From: Sphagnum compactum
Lineage: Eukaryota; Bryophyta; Sphagnopsida; Sphagnales
DNA length: 64,000 nt
Direction of reading: 5' to 3'
NCBI GenBank assembly: GCA_965153455.1
Contig: OZ234499.1
Location: 17,046,271 to 17,110,270 of the forward strand
In this document: in pieces, positions 9,718 to 20,192 of the stretch
Position numbering within the stretch: the stretch's first letter is position 1
Layout of the letters: the number at the start of each line of letters is the position of its first letter
Translations under genes and position numbers: made by a program
Notes under the pieces: model-generated
What the model saw: only the letters and a program-made list of their open reading frames with translations
The model's database searches: none
What the model was told of the DNA's origin: nothing

Positions 9718-11355
9718 ATGGCAAGGGAGTGGACATTAGAAGAGACAAGAGCACTTGTGGAGGCACACATAGAACTGAAGCAGCATGAGAGGCCAATACC
9801 ACAAGGATCCAATTCCCGTGCTGTCAGTGACTCACACTGGGACAAAGTTGCAAAGAAGCTTCGAGATAGAGGCTACCATCGAAGTTTCAAAAGCTGCAAC
9901 AAGAGATGGTATCGCCTGGAACAGTATGAAGTTCAAATCTTCTCCTTCAACATTGAAGAAGCTGGGAATCATGGTCCCAACTATTGGGAGCTCACAAGAG
10001 CTGAGAGGTATGAGCACCGTGCAAATAAATGGCCTCAGCTTCCTCTGGGTGAGGGAATTGACAAAGAGATTTTTGATTTGATCAAGAGATTTTCACGAGG
10101 CTGTGTCGAAAAGAAAGTCATCACACAATCAACTGCTCCAATTTTAGGGCTAAACAATACGAGACATGCTGCACTTCCAGAAGCCATGGTAGTAGCTCAA
10201 CCTCAGGTCGTACTAGAAGAAGCTAAAGAGCCTAAAAACCTGGAAGGGAACAGCTGTTGGTCATCTCTGATTGCTCACCAGACAGTTGTCCCTTCTCAAG
10301 ACCCACTAGATGGTTTCAAGCTCCAGGCACGTGAACTTCGCAAACAAAGAGCTACAGAGCTGAGGAGAGGCAACCGCACTGTTCCTTACAATGCTAACTA
10401 CACCACTTTTGTCAAAGCTTGTCAAGCTCCTCAAGTAATATCTCAAGCTCCCAATATTGGTAAAACCATCCCACAACAGAAGAAGAGTTCAACTCCTGTG
10501 GCTGAGAGTGCAAAGTCATCATCTGCTGTTCCAACAAGTGAACTTACAGATCTGGGTTCTAAAACCAAGGCCTCTGTTCAGAGTAGTAGTGGTACCTCTG
10601 CAGCTCATCAGGTTCAAAAAGAGAAGACCAATTCACCCTCCTTTGATTCTGCTCCATTTCCATACAAGCTTGAAATGGATCTACTCCCTCAGCCTGTACA
10701 CATTCATCTCAGCTCGCAGCTTTCACACTCAGAAGTTCCTCATGTAACACCTCTGCCACTACAGCCAGCCACTGACAAGCCTACTACTCATCAAACCTTG
10801 AACTCAAGCACTACAAACTTTCCTGTAGTAGTGCAATCTATAAACTCTCACTTGCCTTTGCTGCAGCCAACTGATAACAACAACATGCAGCAGCCTCAGC
10901 ATCATCAGCACCTTGCAACAATGATGACAGATCACAACCTGCAGCATTCAATGCTAAATGGTGACAATCTTCTTCCTCCTGAGCTTCTGGAACTGAGTTT
11001 CCAAGAGCAGCTGGAAGTGCTGCTTTCAGTGCACAACCACGATGCAGTACCTCAGCAGAACAAGCGTGAACAAAGCCATCATCCTGAAGTTATGCAACAG
11101 ACTTGGCAGTGCTGGCAAGCTCCTCCAAGCTCAAAGCAGTGGCAAGATCAGTATGGATCAGCAGGAGGACATGGCAGTAGTCACCATCACAGGATTCAGG
11201 GAGTTGCAATCGGTAACCTGGAGATGCAGCTGCATGCACTCGTGAACTTGCTTCAGGCCAGGAACAATGCTGAGCAACAATACCAAGACAAGATGCTCCT
11301 TTCCTTTGAAAGTATGGCCATCTCTCTGCACACCATTGCTCAAGGCAATCTGTGA
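9718..11355 (+). CDS. Trihelix / Myb-SANT-like transcription factor, intronless
   Basis: A 545-residue single-exon frame. The N-terminal ~75 residues match the plant trihelix (GT-factor) pattern: REWTLEETRALVEAHIEL, then SHWDKVAKKLRDRGYHRS, then SCNKRWYRLEQYEVQI. Its three spaced tryptophans are W5, W41 and W64. A second conserved-looking block follows (GPNYWELTRAERYEHRANKW). The middle is Ser/Thr/Gln-rich and disordered. Residues ~390-500 are rich in Gln and His. The last ~45 residues (EMQLHALVNLLQARNNAEQQ...) look amphipathic and may dimerise. Such proteins act in the nucleus and bind GT-rich promoter elements; the target here is unknown. The ATG at 9718 is the first in frame and directly opens the domain. 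The downstream neighbour converges on it. The exact subfamily is uncertain. Confidence 0.85.
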   Translation: MAREWTLEETRALVEAHIELKQHERPIPQGSNSRAVSDSHWDKVAKKLRDRGYHRSFKSCNKRWYRLEQYEVQIFSFNIEEAGNHGPNYWELTRAERYEHRANKWPQLPLGEGIDKEIFDLIKRFSRGCVEKKVITQSTAPILGLNNTRHAALPEAMVVAQPQVVLEEAKEPKNLEGNSCWSSLIAHQTVVPSQDPLDGFKLQARELRKQRATELRRGNRTVPYNANYTTFVKACQAPQVISQAPNIGKTIPQQKKSSTPVAESAKSSSAVPTSELTDLGSKTKASVQSSSGTSAAHQVQKEKTNSPSFDSAPFPYKLEMDLLPQPVHIHLSSQLSHSEVPHVTPLPLQPATDKPTTHQTLNSSTTNFPVVVQSINSHLPLLQPTDNNNMQQPQHHQHLATMMTDHNLQHSMLNGDNLLPPELLELSFQEQLEVLLSVHNHDAVPQQNKREQSHHPEVMQQTWQCWQAPPSSKQWQDQYGSAGGHGSSHHHRIQGVAIGNLEMQLHALVNLLQARNNAEQQYQDKMLLSFESMAISLHTIAQGNL

Positions 11356-12189
11356 GCTACATAAATTAACTAACTAGCTGCACAAATCCGCAGCTCCTGG
11401 TGTGTAGAATTTCCTGTACCAAAGCTTGTGGATGTGAAGAATGCAGGAGAATTACAAACACAGGAAAATAAAAATGCAGAAGTCTAAAGGGGGAAAAAAA
11501 TCCAACACCTACACTTGATGTGGGTGATTTTGATGGTGAGCCATGATACCTTCTTCACATATGTAGAATACAACATGACTTTTGTCAAGCAAACAAAATG
11601 CACTCCAATAGGTACATACTACATACAGACACTTTGCAAAAACAGAAAGAAAACTCTCAACTAAAGAAAGGAACTTGGTGACTGGATACATGCATACAAC
11701 AAAAGCCAGTTTTGGGCAAATTGGGTAGTAAAGTACAAATTCATGGAGATTGAAAAGTACAAACTTTCACATGTCTTTTGTACAAAGATGTCTATGAATC
11801 AGTAGAGTAAATTTACATGACTTTGTGACCACAGCTGTGATCATCATTTTGCATATTCAACAAGGTTGTGCATGCTAGAATGGGAATTTTTTTGGGTAAA
11901 TGCTATCTAAGCTGTTGTTGGCATGGATTGATTACTTTGTGTCTTCTTCGAAGGTTTTGTTTTGTCTACAAATTTCATAATGCTGCCTTGTTAATAAGAA
12001 GCTTCAGAACTGTACACTTTTGTAGTAGCAACTCTTAAGATCTGCTAGTTGATCTTTTCTTCTATTTTATAGTATTTTTTCTGTTTTGGGTGGGGTAGCT
12101 TGTCTTTGGTAACTAGATGAGTGAGAACCTGAAGAGGATCTTGTATGTTGTAATATTTGCTACCCCACCCTTCCTGACCCATTGAAACA
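11356..12189. other. Shared 3' flank of two convergent genes
   Basis: This holds the presumed 3' UTRs of the trihelix gene (plus) and the CONSTANS-like gene (minus). An AATAAAA-type signal occurs near 11465 after the trihelix stop codon. No coding sequence is seen. Confidence 0.5.
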
Positions 12190-14238
12190 TTATATACAAC
12201 CTGGTGTCCTTCTCACAAATCGACCCTGCAAAAAAAGTCGCACCCACAGAGAAAGCAAACAATGAGACAATTGATCAAAATGGGTGTGCAACGATGAGAT
12301 ATGCAGTGAAAACACTATGAACAGATTTGTTTGCTGACATTCTTGTAGTCCATTTTTAAGATGGGTTTTGGAACTCAAAAACATAGATTTGTTCCATAAT
12401 TAATTCCAGGTAAAGAAGTATACACACAAGATATAAAGAATGTTCAAAATCAAACCCAAGCTTTGAAATTTGCCGCTGCTTTTGAATCCTAAAGAAAACA
12501 TCACAAAAACAGTTATACGAAGAATGTCATATATATGCCTGAGTAATATTATTATTATGTAGAAGAAAATATTTTCACCTTCATGCGGGGTCGACGCTCA
12601 GCATTCAGCTTGCGCACCTCATAACGGACTGTTTTACAAAACAGCCGAGTGCGACGCTTCTCCTTATACCTCAATACTCTCGCCTCTCTTTCTCCTCCAC
12701 CATGATGATCATCTCCATGATGGCTACTACCATCACTTCTAGTGAGCAATCCTTGAGTATTATTATTGCCACAGTAGTTGCTCATGTCTGGAACCAGCCA
12801 CATTTCCATGATTCCCTGCAAAACCCATTTTCAAAATACAAGTTTAGAGTTGCAATCTTGCCATAAACACAACAAATACACACACGCACATACAGACAGA
12901 CAGAGGCCATAATTCTTGAATGCACAGATCCAAGATAGACAAGAACTTTCTAGAGTCTAAGAATTGGAAAGAAATAGAATGCACAGACCCAAGATCTAGA
13001 GAAGAACTTTTTTCAGAAGAATTGGAAAGAATTGGAATGCAAATATATCCAAGATAGAGAGCATCAGAGCTTTCTTGAGAGAGGATTGGAATTCTCAAAT
13101 CACTATTAAGAGAATTTTGAGAAAGAATACATACAGAATGATCGAAATGGGTACTATTATGGTCAGGGACAGTTTGCAGGTGATTGCCATCTTCTAGTGT
13201 CCAAAAGCTTTGATCAGACCAAGCAGACAACACATCTTCATAGTTAAGCCGGAGTGAAGGAATGCCTAATTCCTCTTTGCTATGGCCTTTGAGTGAGCAT
13301 CGCAGCATCTCCACGACTTCCTCTTTGATTCTCTCTGATCTGTTTTCCACACTCATGTCTGTTGCTGCAAGGCTCTTTTCATTCTTCACTTTCACAGGAA
13401 ATCCCACAAAGGGACTGCCTGCTGCTGCTGCTGCTCCTCCTCCTTCTGCTGTTGCACTTCCTTCTGTTGTTGTTGCAGCTTCCAGAATCATTGTCCTTTC
13501 TGAATTGCCGTCTCCTCTTCTCTCCAAAGTCAGCATCTCAGATGAGAAGCTTAACCCTGTGAGCTCCATTTTACCAAACCCATGATCTTCTGCTCCGCTG
13601 AAGCTGCTTCCGGCGGCTTGATCACCCATCAAGGATCCCATAGTCTCCTCGAAATCTATCTCAGAATCGATGTATCCGTCCGGCACGGCAAAGTGTTGGA
13701 ACTCGTCCTTGAACTCCTGGACATGAGCTCCGCCTTCTTCTTCTTCTTCCTCTACTTCTTCTTCTTCTTTGTGAATGTTTTTGTGTCTGGGATTGGGTCT
13801 TCGGGTGCGCTTCGAGCGCTTTCGTGAGAGTAGTAGTAGAGGAAGAGTTTGCTGCTGCACTAGCTCATGGGCCTGCAGGTGCGCAGCAGCAGGAGGAGGA
13901 GCTTCTTGCAGAGAGGTTTGAACAGCAGTCTTCGTCGGGTTGCGGCGTCGTTTACATGAGCGCGAAGAAGTCTTGTTGTACATGGATGTTGTTGGTCCCA
14001 GCCTGCTTCTCTCATGGCGACGAGCCAGAGCGTTGGCTCCATGGACACTGGCATCACATCTTTGGCACAGATATGCTTCGTCTGCCGCACAGTACCAGCG
14101 AGCTCTTTGCATACCGCACACATCACAAGCTCGACAGATTCTCCCCGCCATCGCCACTGTAACTGCTGTTGCTTGAACTGCAGAACTAGTGAATCCACTG
14201 TTGTTTCTGTTGCTGCAATCCTTGGCCCCAGCTGCCAT
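12190..14238 (-). CDS. CONSTANS-like B-box/CCT protein (one-B-box group, COL6/COL16-like)
   Basis: Three exons: 14238-13135, 12815-12579 and 12225-12190. All joins are in phase 0, giving about 458 residues. The B-box is [20 protein letters not shown]...[20 protein letters not shown], with the Cys/His zinc ligands intact. The middle carries an Arg/Lys stretch, a long acidic Glu run, and the group motif [18 protein letters not shown]. The C-terminus is a CCT domain: [19 protein letters not shown], then [16 protein letters not shown], then GRFVRR from the last exon. COL proteins are nuclear; the CCT domain contacts NF-Y and DNA and often links light or daylength to development. Only one B-box is present. 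The protein ends five residues after the CCT, and CCT residues usually Ser-Lys-Lys read Cys-Lys-Thr. The start could instead be the ATG at 14151 ([10 protein letters not shown]). The upstream frame through the GA repeat is probably 5' UTR. Confidence 0.9.
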
Positions 14239-14277
14239 CACTGCCCCTCTTACTGCCCCTGTGTATGTGCGAGTGTG

Positions 14278-14280
<3 letters not shown>

Positions 14281-14342
<62 letters not shown>
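14281..14342. repeat. CT (GA) microsatellite with CA tail in the COL 5' UTR
   Basis: A 49-base CT run at 14281-14329 is followed by a short CA run. On the gene strand it is a GA run about 45 bases upstream of the likely start codon. GA repeats in leaders and core promoters are common in plants and may bind BBR/BPC proteins; that role here is inference. Confidence 0.9.
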
Positions 14343-15535
14343 ATCTTTTGCCTCCCACCCAAATTCAGAACTCTGGGTCTCGACACAGAACCTGTTTCAC
14401 TCAAGCTCAAAAGAAATTTTCTGTGCAGAATTTCTGAGGTTCCACAATTCCTGAGCCGGAGAAGGGGGGTTTTTTCTTTTTTCTCTTGAAAAACAAAGAG
14501 GAGCTGCTGCTGAAAAAGAAGTCTGGTTGTCTAGAATTGAGTGATGGGTTGGGTTGGACAACAACCACTGCAACAACCTACCAACCAACCAACAAACAAA
14601 CAATTCTTCACGCCTCCAATTCTATAACAAAGAAAGAATTCTTCACTTGCTGCAGTAGTAGAAAATCGCTGACTGCTACGTGAACAGCGATGACATCATG
14701 ATTTACCCATTGTCTCTTCTTCTTTCTTCTTCCAACTCCTAAATTGTCTCTAACCCTAAAATCTGGCAGTCCTTATCCAAAATCCGGATAGAAAAACTTT
14801 TTATCACCTACGACCAAAAATGATTTGTACAATTTCTTCTCACAAAAAGCACTTCCAGAGGCTACAATACTACTTCACAAACATGAGAGAACCCCTGGAG
14901 CTTCAGCTTCTTCTTGTTCATGCAACGTCCAACCCATACACGACAAACAAAAGCTTTCTATGAGGAGCAGTTGTGGAGTTCAGTACGATTCTTTAATACT
15001 AACTACCCATCAAATCTTTTTCCATGTAGAACAAAAATGTGAAAGAAGAAACTTTAGCTGCTGCTGCAACTACAGCAACGAGGGGTTGTAGCCATATCCG
15101 TGATCAGATAGCAGAAACTTTTCAACCAAAAATTGCGGGGAAAAAATAAAAGATCGTACCAATTTATTTTTTCTTCACACAATGCGATGGATCCACAACA
15201 TATGTGTTGGTGGTGGATCCCATTCTTTTTTTCATGGAGACAAACGAAGATCGAACACGGCACATGGAGCGGTTTGCGCGCAATGGAAGTCGGGGGAGTT
15301 GGGGGAGCTTCTTCCCGGGAGAGCCGGCAACAGTGTCCAGGGATATTACGCCGGCTGGAAAGTGGCATTCCGCAGAGCATGTCATTGGTCGGGACGTGGA
15401 TTCTCACAGATTCTAGCCAATCCGGTGGCTTGGATTTCCGCTTTGTTGTGGCTATGGTAGAATCACCAAAAGGGGTCCATTTCCACTTTCCACGTTGGCA
15501 AAAAAAACGTACACTTTCCTTCTTTTTTATTTTAC
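14343..15535 (-). promoter_or_regulatory. Presumed promoter region of the COL gene
   Basis: Upstream of the minus-strand COL gene. ACGT-core elements occur (TACGTG near 14683, CACGTT-type sites near 15395 and 15490) beside a relatively GC-rich block at 15240-15420. Long open frames on both strands at 15054-15626 show no domain and look like chance in this richer sequence. No transcription start can be fixed from sequence alone. Confidence 0.3.
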
Positions 15536-15539
15536 TTAA

Positions 15540-16740
15540 GTCGGTCCCTTTTTCTTTTTTCTTTTTTCTTTTACCCATCCCCAAATTTACGTAGGTACCT
15601 ACCCCAAACAAAAGCTTCAATTGCATTGGGAATTTGGAACCAGCCTTTTCTTTTCTTTTCTTTTCTTTTTGGCTGGCTCTATATAGCCAAAAAGCTATAT
15701 AAAAAATTTAATTGCTAAAATCAAGTAGTTTTTTTAGATTTTCAATAACCGTAATTTGAAATATATATTTTAAGAAAACTTGCCATATTTCTACACATGC
15801 TTCAAGTAGGTAGCCAAAAATATAGAAGTATGTTTTAAAAATTCTGCTTTCATATTTAGCTTGTAGCCAAAATATGGCTAAGACATTCTTGTAGATCATT
15901 GCTGATTTGGCTACATAACAAAATTGACACCCCAAAAAAAAAAATGGAACCTATTTACACTTATTATGTAAGTCATCTTTTTCTTTTTTTTTAACCCACC
16001 CCTAAAGTTACCTACCCCAAACAAATCCAAAGCAATGGTGCCTAATTACGCTTAATTATTGCATAAGTTTTTTTTTTTTTTACCCACTCCCAAAGTTACC
16101 TACTTCAAACAAACTTCAAAGACATGGAGAACCTTACTACACTTACATAAGTTGTCTATTTATTTTTTTAACCCTACCCCAAAGTTACCTAAACCCAAAC
16201 AAACTTCAAAACAAGGGAACCCATAGCACAAGATACTAAACATTCCTTAACGAGCTCTATTCAATGCATTTTTGAGCTTGTCTTTATTTTGTGCGTCACA
16301 TGGTTTTGTGTGTTGAATTATGTTACATAGTTAGCACAAATTTTCATGTTTTGTTAAAATAATATTATTTAGTTTGTTATGCATGTTTCGTTATTCCAAG
16401 CTAAATTGAAATTTAACATCTTTTTTACAACGAAAAGCATCAACCAATAACATAGATTTTAATATTTTAAAAATAATCATACTTATTATTATTATTATTA
16501 TTATTGTATATAAGGTCAAAGCAATTAAACCATACCACGGAATCAAACAACTCTATACAAGGTAGAGGAGCACCATCGATAATGTTTTTGCCCTCTACAA
16601 TGCTTATTAGGGGGATGTTTAGTGTCGTTCACCTATAACTAAGTTTACTTGAAGTTTTCTTTTTCTTTTCTTTTTTCCGGTAACCCACCTCAAAAGGTAA
16701 GTTACCTACCCCAAACAAACTTCAAAAGAATGGTACAAAA
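15540..16740. repeat. ~90-bp degenerate repeats with a TACCTACCCCAAACAAA core
   Basis: Each unit is a T/C-rich run, then ACCCACYCCCAAAGTTACCT, then CCCCAAACAAACTTCAAA. Three adjacent copies sit at about 15960-16215 with ~90-bp steps. Single copies lie near 15550-15640 and 16650-16740. No terminal repeats or open frame go with them. Confidence 0.75.
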
Positions 16741-19700
16741 TAAAAATAAATTATGGCTTGAGAAGGTTACATGTCAACTTCTTTGACAATTTTTTAAGAG
16801 AGAAAGAAAAGGGTCATTCACGAAAGTTTTGAAAGCCATTTAATACTACTCATCATGCTATAAGTATGTCACCACACTTTATGGAGTTTTTCCAATAAGC
16901 GAACTTCCTTCCTTCGAGTTTCTTCAAGTTGGGTGGTACTCTCTTGATATTCATTCCTCACTTCTTTGACACATGTAATACTTGGTGTCATAATATAACT
17001 ATAGAATTAAATTACAAAAGTAACTTTTGTGAGTGTGTGTGTGTGTGGTTTGAAGAAGTCATGCTTATACTTTACCCATAGGGAAAGTAGATTTTTCATG
17101 AAACGTTTTCATAGAGTATGGTACGAGTTTCAATTCATGAAGGTAGGCTAACATGGGTACGTAATTTGAAATACAAAATGAGTTTCATGAAAAGGGGGAA
17201 CCTAATGAACACGTCTAGGTCCTTAGTCTGTCACCCACGCATTGGTTCCAAGTTTGAAGCAAAACTTTTACCTCCAAACCTCCTCACCCAGATGGGCAAG
17301 GGTTCCCAACAAAGGTTATTGTGGGCCCTTGTTGCACCATCGGAAAGCATTTCCATAAGTTTCCAAAAAGGTGCCATCATAGAAGGGTATTGTTGGAATT
17401 TGTATATTTTATTCACACAAGAAAGCAAGGAGAAGGGGGGAAAGAGTCAGTTGTATAATTTCCCAAGAGAAAGGTATGTAGGTCAATAGGGGGTGAAGTA
17501 GGTATGTATGTAGGGGGTGACTACAACAAACTTCCACAAATAGGCACAACTATCTTCATAAGGCTATATAATAGTGTAAAGGGAAAGGTTCCAAAATGAG
17601 GAAAATCTCTCCACCACCCCCACCCTCTTCTTCCCCCTCTCTCTCTCTCTCCCCTCTTTTTCTTTCTCTTATCTCCCCATATATGGTTCCTACTATTTCA
17701 TTATTAATTACATCAAATTGCATGTTTTTATGTCCATGTAAATGCGAAAGGAAAAAAGTTAAAATAGATAAGCTTGAAAGAAGTAGGTTATTAAATTATT
17801 TTTAATATAAATAACATGGACATGAAAAAACACATGTTAATTTTCTTTTTCATATTCATATACATGAGTTGGGGAAAGGAATGAGATAGTTAAGCTTGAA
17901 TACATATATATATTCAAACAGCAAACATAAACACCATTTTATTAATCATTTAGATTAATTGAATAACAAGGGCTTGTAGGCTCATTTATAGTTTTGGGTG
18001 CTGCAATTTTCTTAAACAAAACCATCCACCAATGTTCTCAGATCTATCTGGATTACATTTTCGTTTAATTTCATTCATGAAATCTATTTTCATCTATGCA
18101 CAAATGCAATGCATTTATATAAAAAAAGAAATTGATTCAAGCGGGCCTTCTGCTTTCAAGCAATGTTTAAAATCCCAATTAAAATCCCAATTATTAGATC
18201 TGGAAATCAATTTATTTCATACAATTCTTTTCATTGCCCTCAAACACGGGCATTACCAGAACTCAGCGCCTACCCTTGACTTGCCACCCAAGGCGACCGT
18301 CCTCAGCCTGGGGCGTTACCTGCTACATAAAGCACTCAAGGTTTTTTTCCTTTTGATTTGAAAGCACCTCGGTGCACAGAAGACAGAAGACGCTTTCATA
18401 ATTGAACAAAAGGCCTTCCACTATTCCCATGCTAACCTTCCACCATTCAAATAAAATACACTTGTGACGGCTTTGCTCCCACAAGCCTCCCATGTGTTTT
18501 GAGGACTTATGCCCTCCAAGGATTCAACCCACAAATTAGTGGAGACCCATTGGAGCAAGCCTTCACCTGTACTTCCCTCTTGACGATGAAGCTTATCCCC
18601 TGCCAAGGATTCACTGGTTGATCCTTATCCCCTGTTATTCAGAAATCATATCTAGTATTCAGAGTTTGGAACTGAGATTTCTCTGCTTCTGAAATAATCA
18701 TAAACCACCAAAAAATGTTTATTAACAAAATCAAATACCCACCCCACAGATGCAAACCTCCACTTCCTATAGAGTGAAGTGTGTCGATGAGCCCAAATGC
18801 AATGGCCAGTTTCTCACAATATTTACAACCCAAATGGAACACTGTTTTTCTGCTCCAGAGTGCAGACAAAATTTAATACCCAACACATACCTTATGTTGC
18901 GCCATCTGCCCAAACAATCTGTTGAGTTCTGCATGGAATTTTTTCTGACATCCAAAATGGTTTCAACCAACTACAAAATGCTCGTGTCTCACTATTCACT
19001 TTGTTCCACCTGCAACCACATTGTTTCTTCCACACCCAGTTCCTTCTCTGCTGCTGAATTGACATCCCAGTTGCCAGCAGCAGCATACCTGTTTGATAGC
19101 AGTATATAGACTGCAGCATTGGCAAGTCCACTTGGAGAACATGTTTTGTGATGTGTTGGCCCATCTCCACATCACAATAGACTCTGCAACGCAGCAAGCA
19201 CTGTGATCTACAGTCACATTTTGGCTGATCTCACCATGTCACAATAAACTCTGCAAGCACCAAGCAGGGCCATCTACAGTCACACTTCGGTTGACACAGC
19301 AGAATGTTGACCAAATCCCCTGCATCAAACAGATAGCCAGCATGGTCAAGATGATCAACAAAGGGAAGTCTACTGGTCTACTGTTGCATACTATACACAG
19401 AACTTAATCTCCCTTTAGGTACTTTGGAAAGCCAACTCTTAACAACATTCCTCCCCTTAAAGATTGGGAACTGCAAGCTGCAACACACACTGGGCCAGAA
19501 CTCATCATATCTAGAAATGGGGAATTATATTTCAAGGAGCACTGCACTTTGCCAATCAACTTGAGGATTTCTAATCTCTCAGCCACTGGCACATTTGCTT
19601 CAGAATTTTGAGTTGCAGAATTTGTGCAACCATCTCAGCAGCAGTGTCATTCCCAATACTCAGAAAGAACCCCCTCGAGAGCTGCATATTCTTGAACTGC

Positions 19701-20192
19701 CAACAACCCACAGAAGTCCTTGACTAACAATGTATCTAGTTTCATTATATCATTCCTGAATACTTTTGACTAAGGAACTCCTGTCAGACAAAAAACTATG
19801 TGAGTAGATTTGCTATGTCTTCCAAAGCAACAAGGCAAACTGGCATAGTATATTGTCCACTTAGCCATGAATGTGACATTCCTCTGTGCTATAATTGTGT
19901 ACAAAAGACTGAGCCAAAAATGCAAATTGCTGAACCTCTGGAATAACCTGAAGAAAAAGGTTCCTCACATGAATGTCCATCCACCAACCTAATTGCCACT
20001 GGTGGAATCAAACAACAACAAAACAACACCAACCCAGTGCCCTTGCAAAAGCTCCAGAAGATATATACAGGAGTATGAAGACCATGTGGCAAGCAGCAGC
20101 CAGTAAAGGGCAGCTACACTTGTGTGCATTGTCATCCGCAAATCAGTTGGATTTCATGTAGAGTTAGTCTTCAGTATGGAGGAAACAAAGTG
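16741..20192. other. Intergenic; no gene recognised
   Basis: About 3.4 kb between the repeat block and the TFIIIA-like gene. It has several 60-120-codon open frames on both strands (for example 17118-17489 plus, 18892-19197 minus) without a domain or linked splice sites. A loosely repeated phrase about CAATAAACTCTGCAA and ATCTACAGTCACA occurs near 19165-19280. The 3' part (19400-20192) may hold the 3' UTR of the TFIIIA-like gene. Confidence 0.4.

Noticed and set aside
13262-14176. Several 60-112-codon plus-strand frames opposite the COL gene
   Set aside because: They are antisense shadows of the COL exon 1.
14239-14358. Upstream extension of the COL frame through an Arg-Glu run
   Set aside because: The run is encoded by the GA microsatellite; the two later ATGs are better starts, with [10 protein letters not shown] matching the family N-terminus closely.
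15054-15626. 190-codon minus-strand and 153-codon plus-strand open frames
   Set aside because: They overlap each other in a relatively GC-rich block upstream of the COL gene and show no recognisable domain or splice partners.
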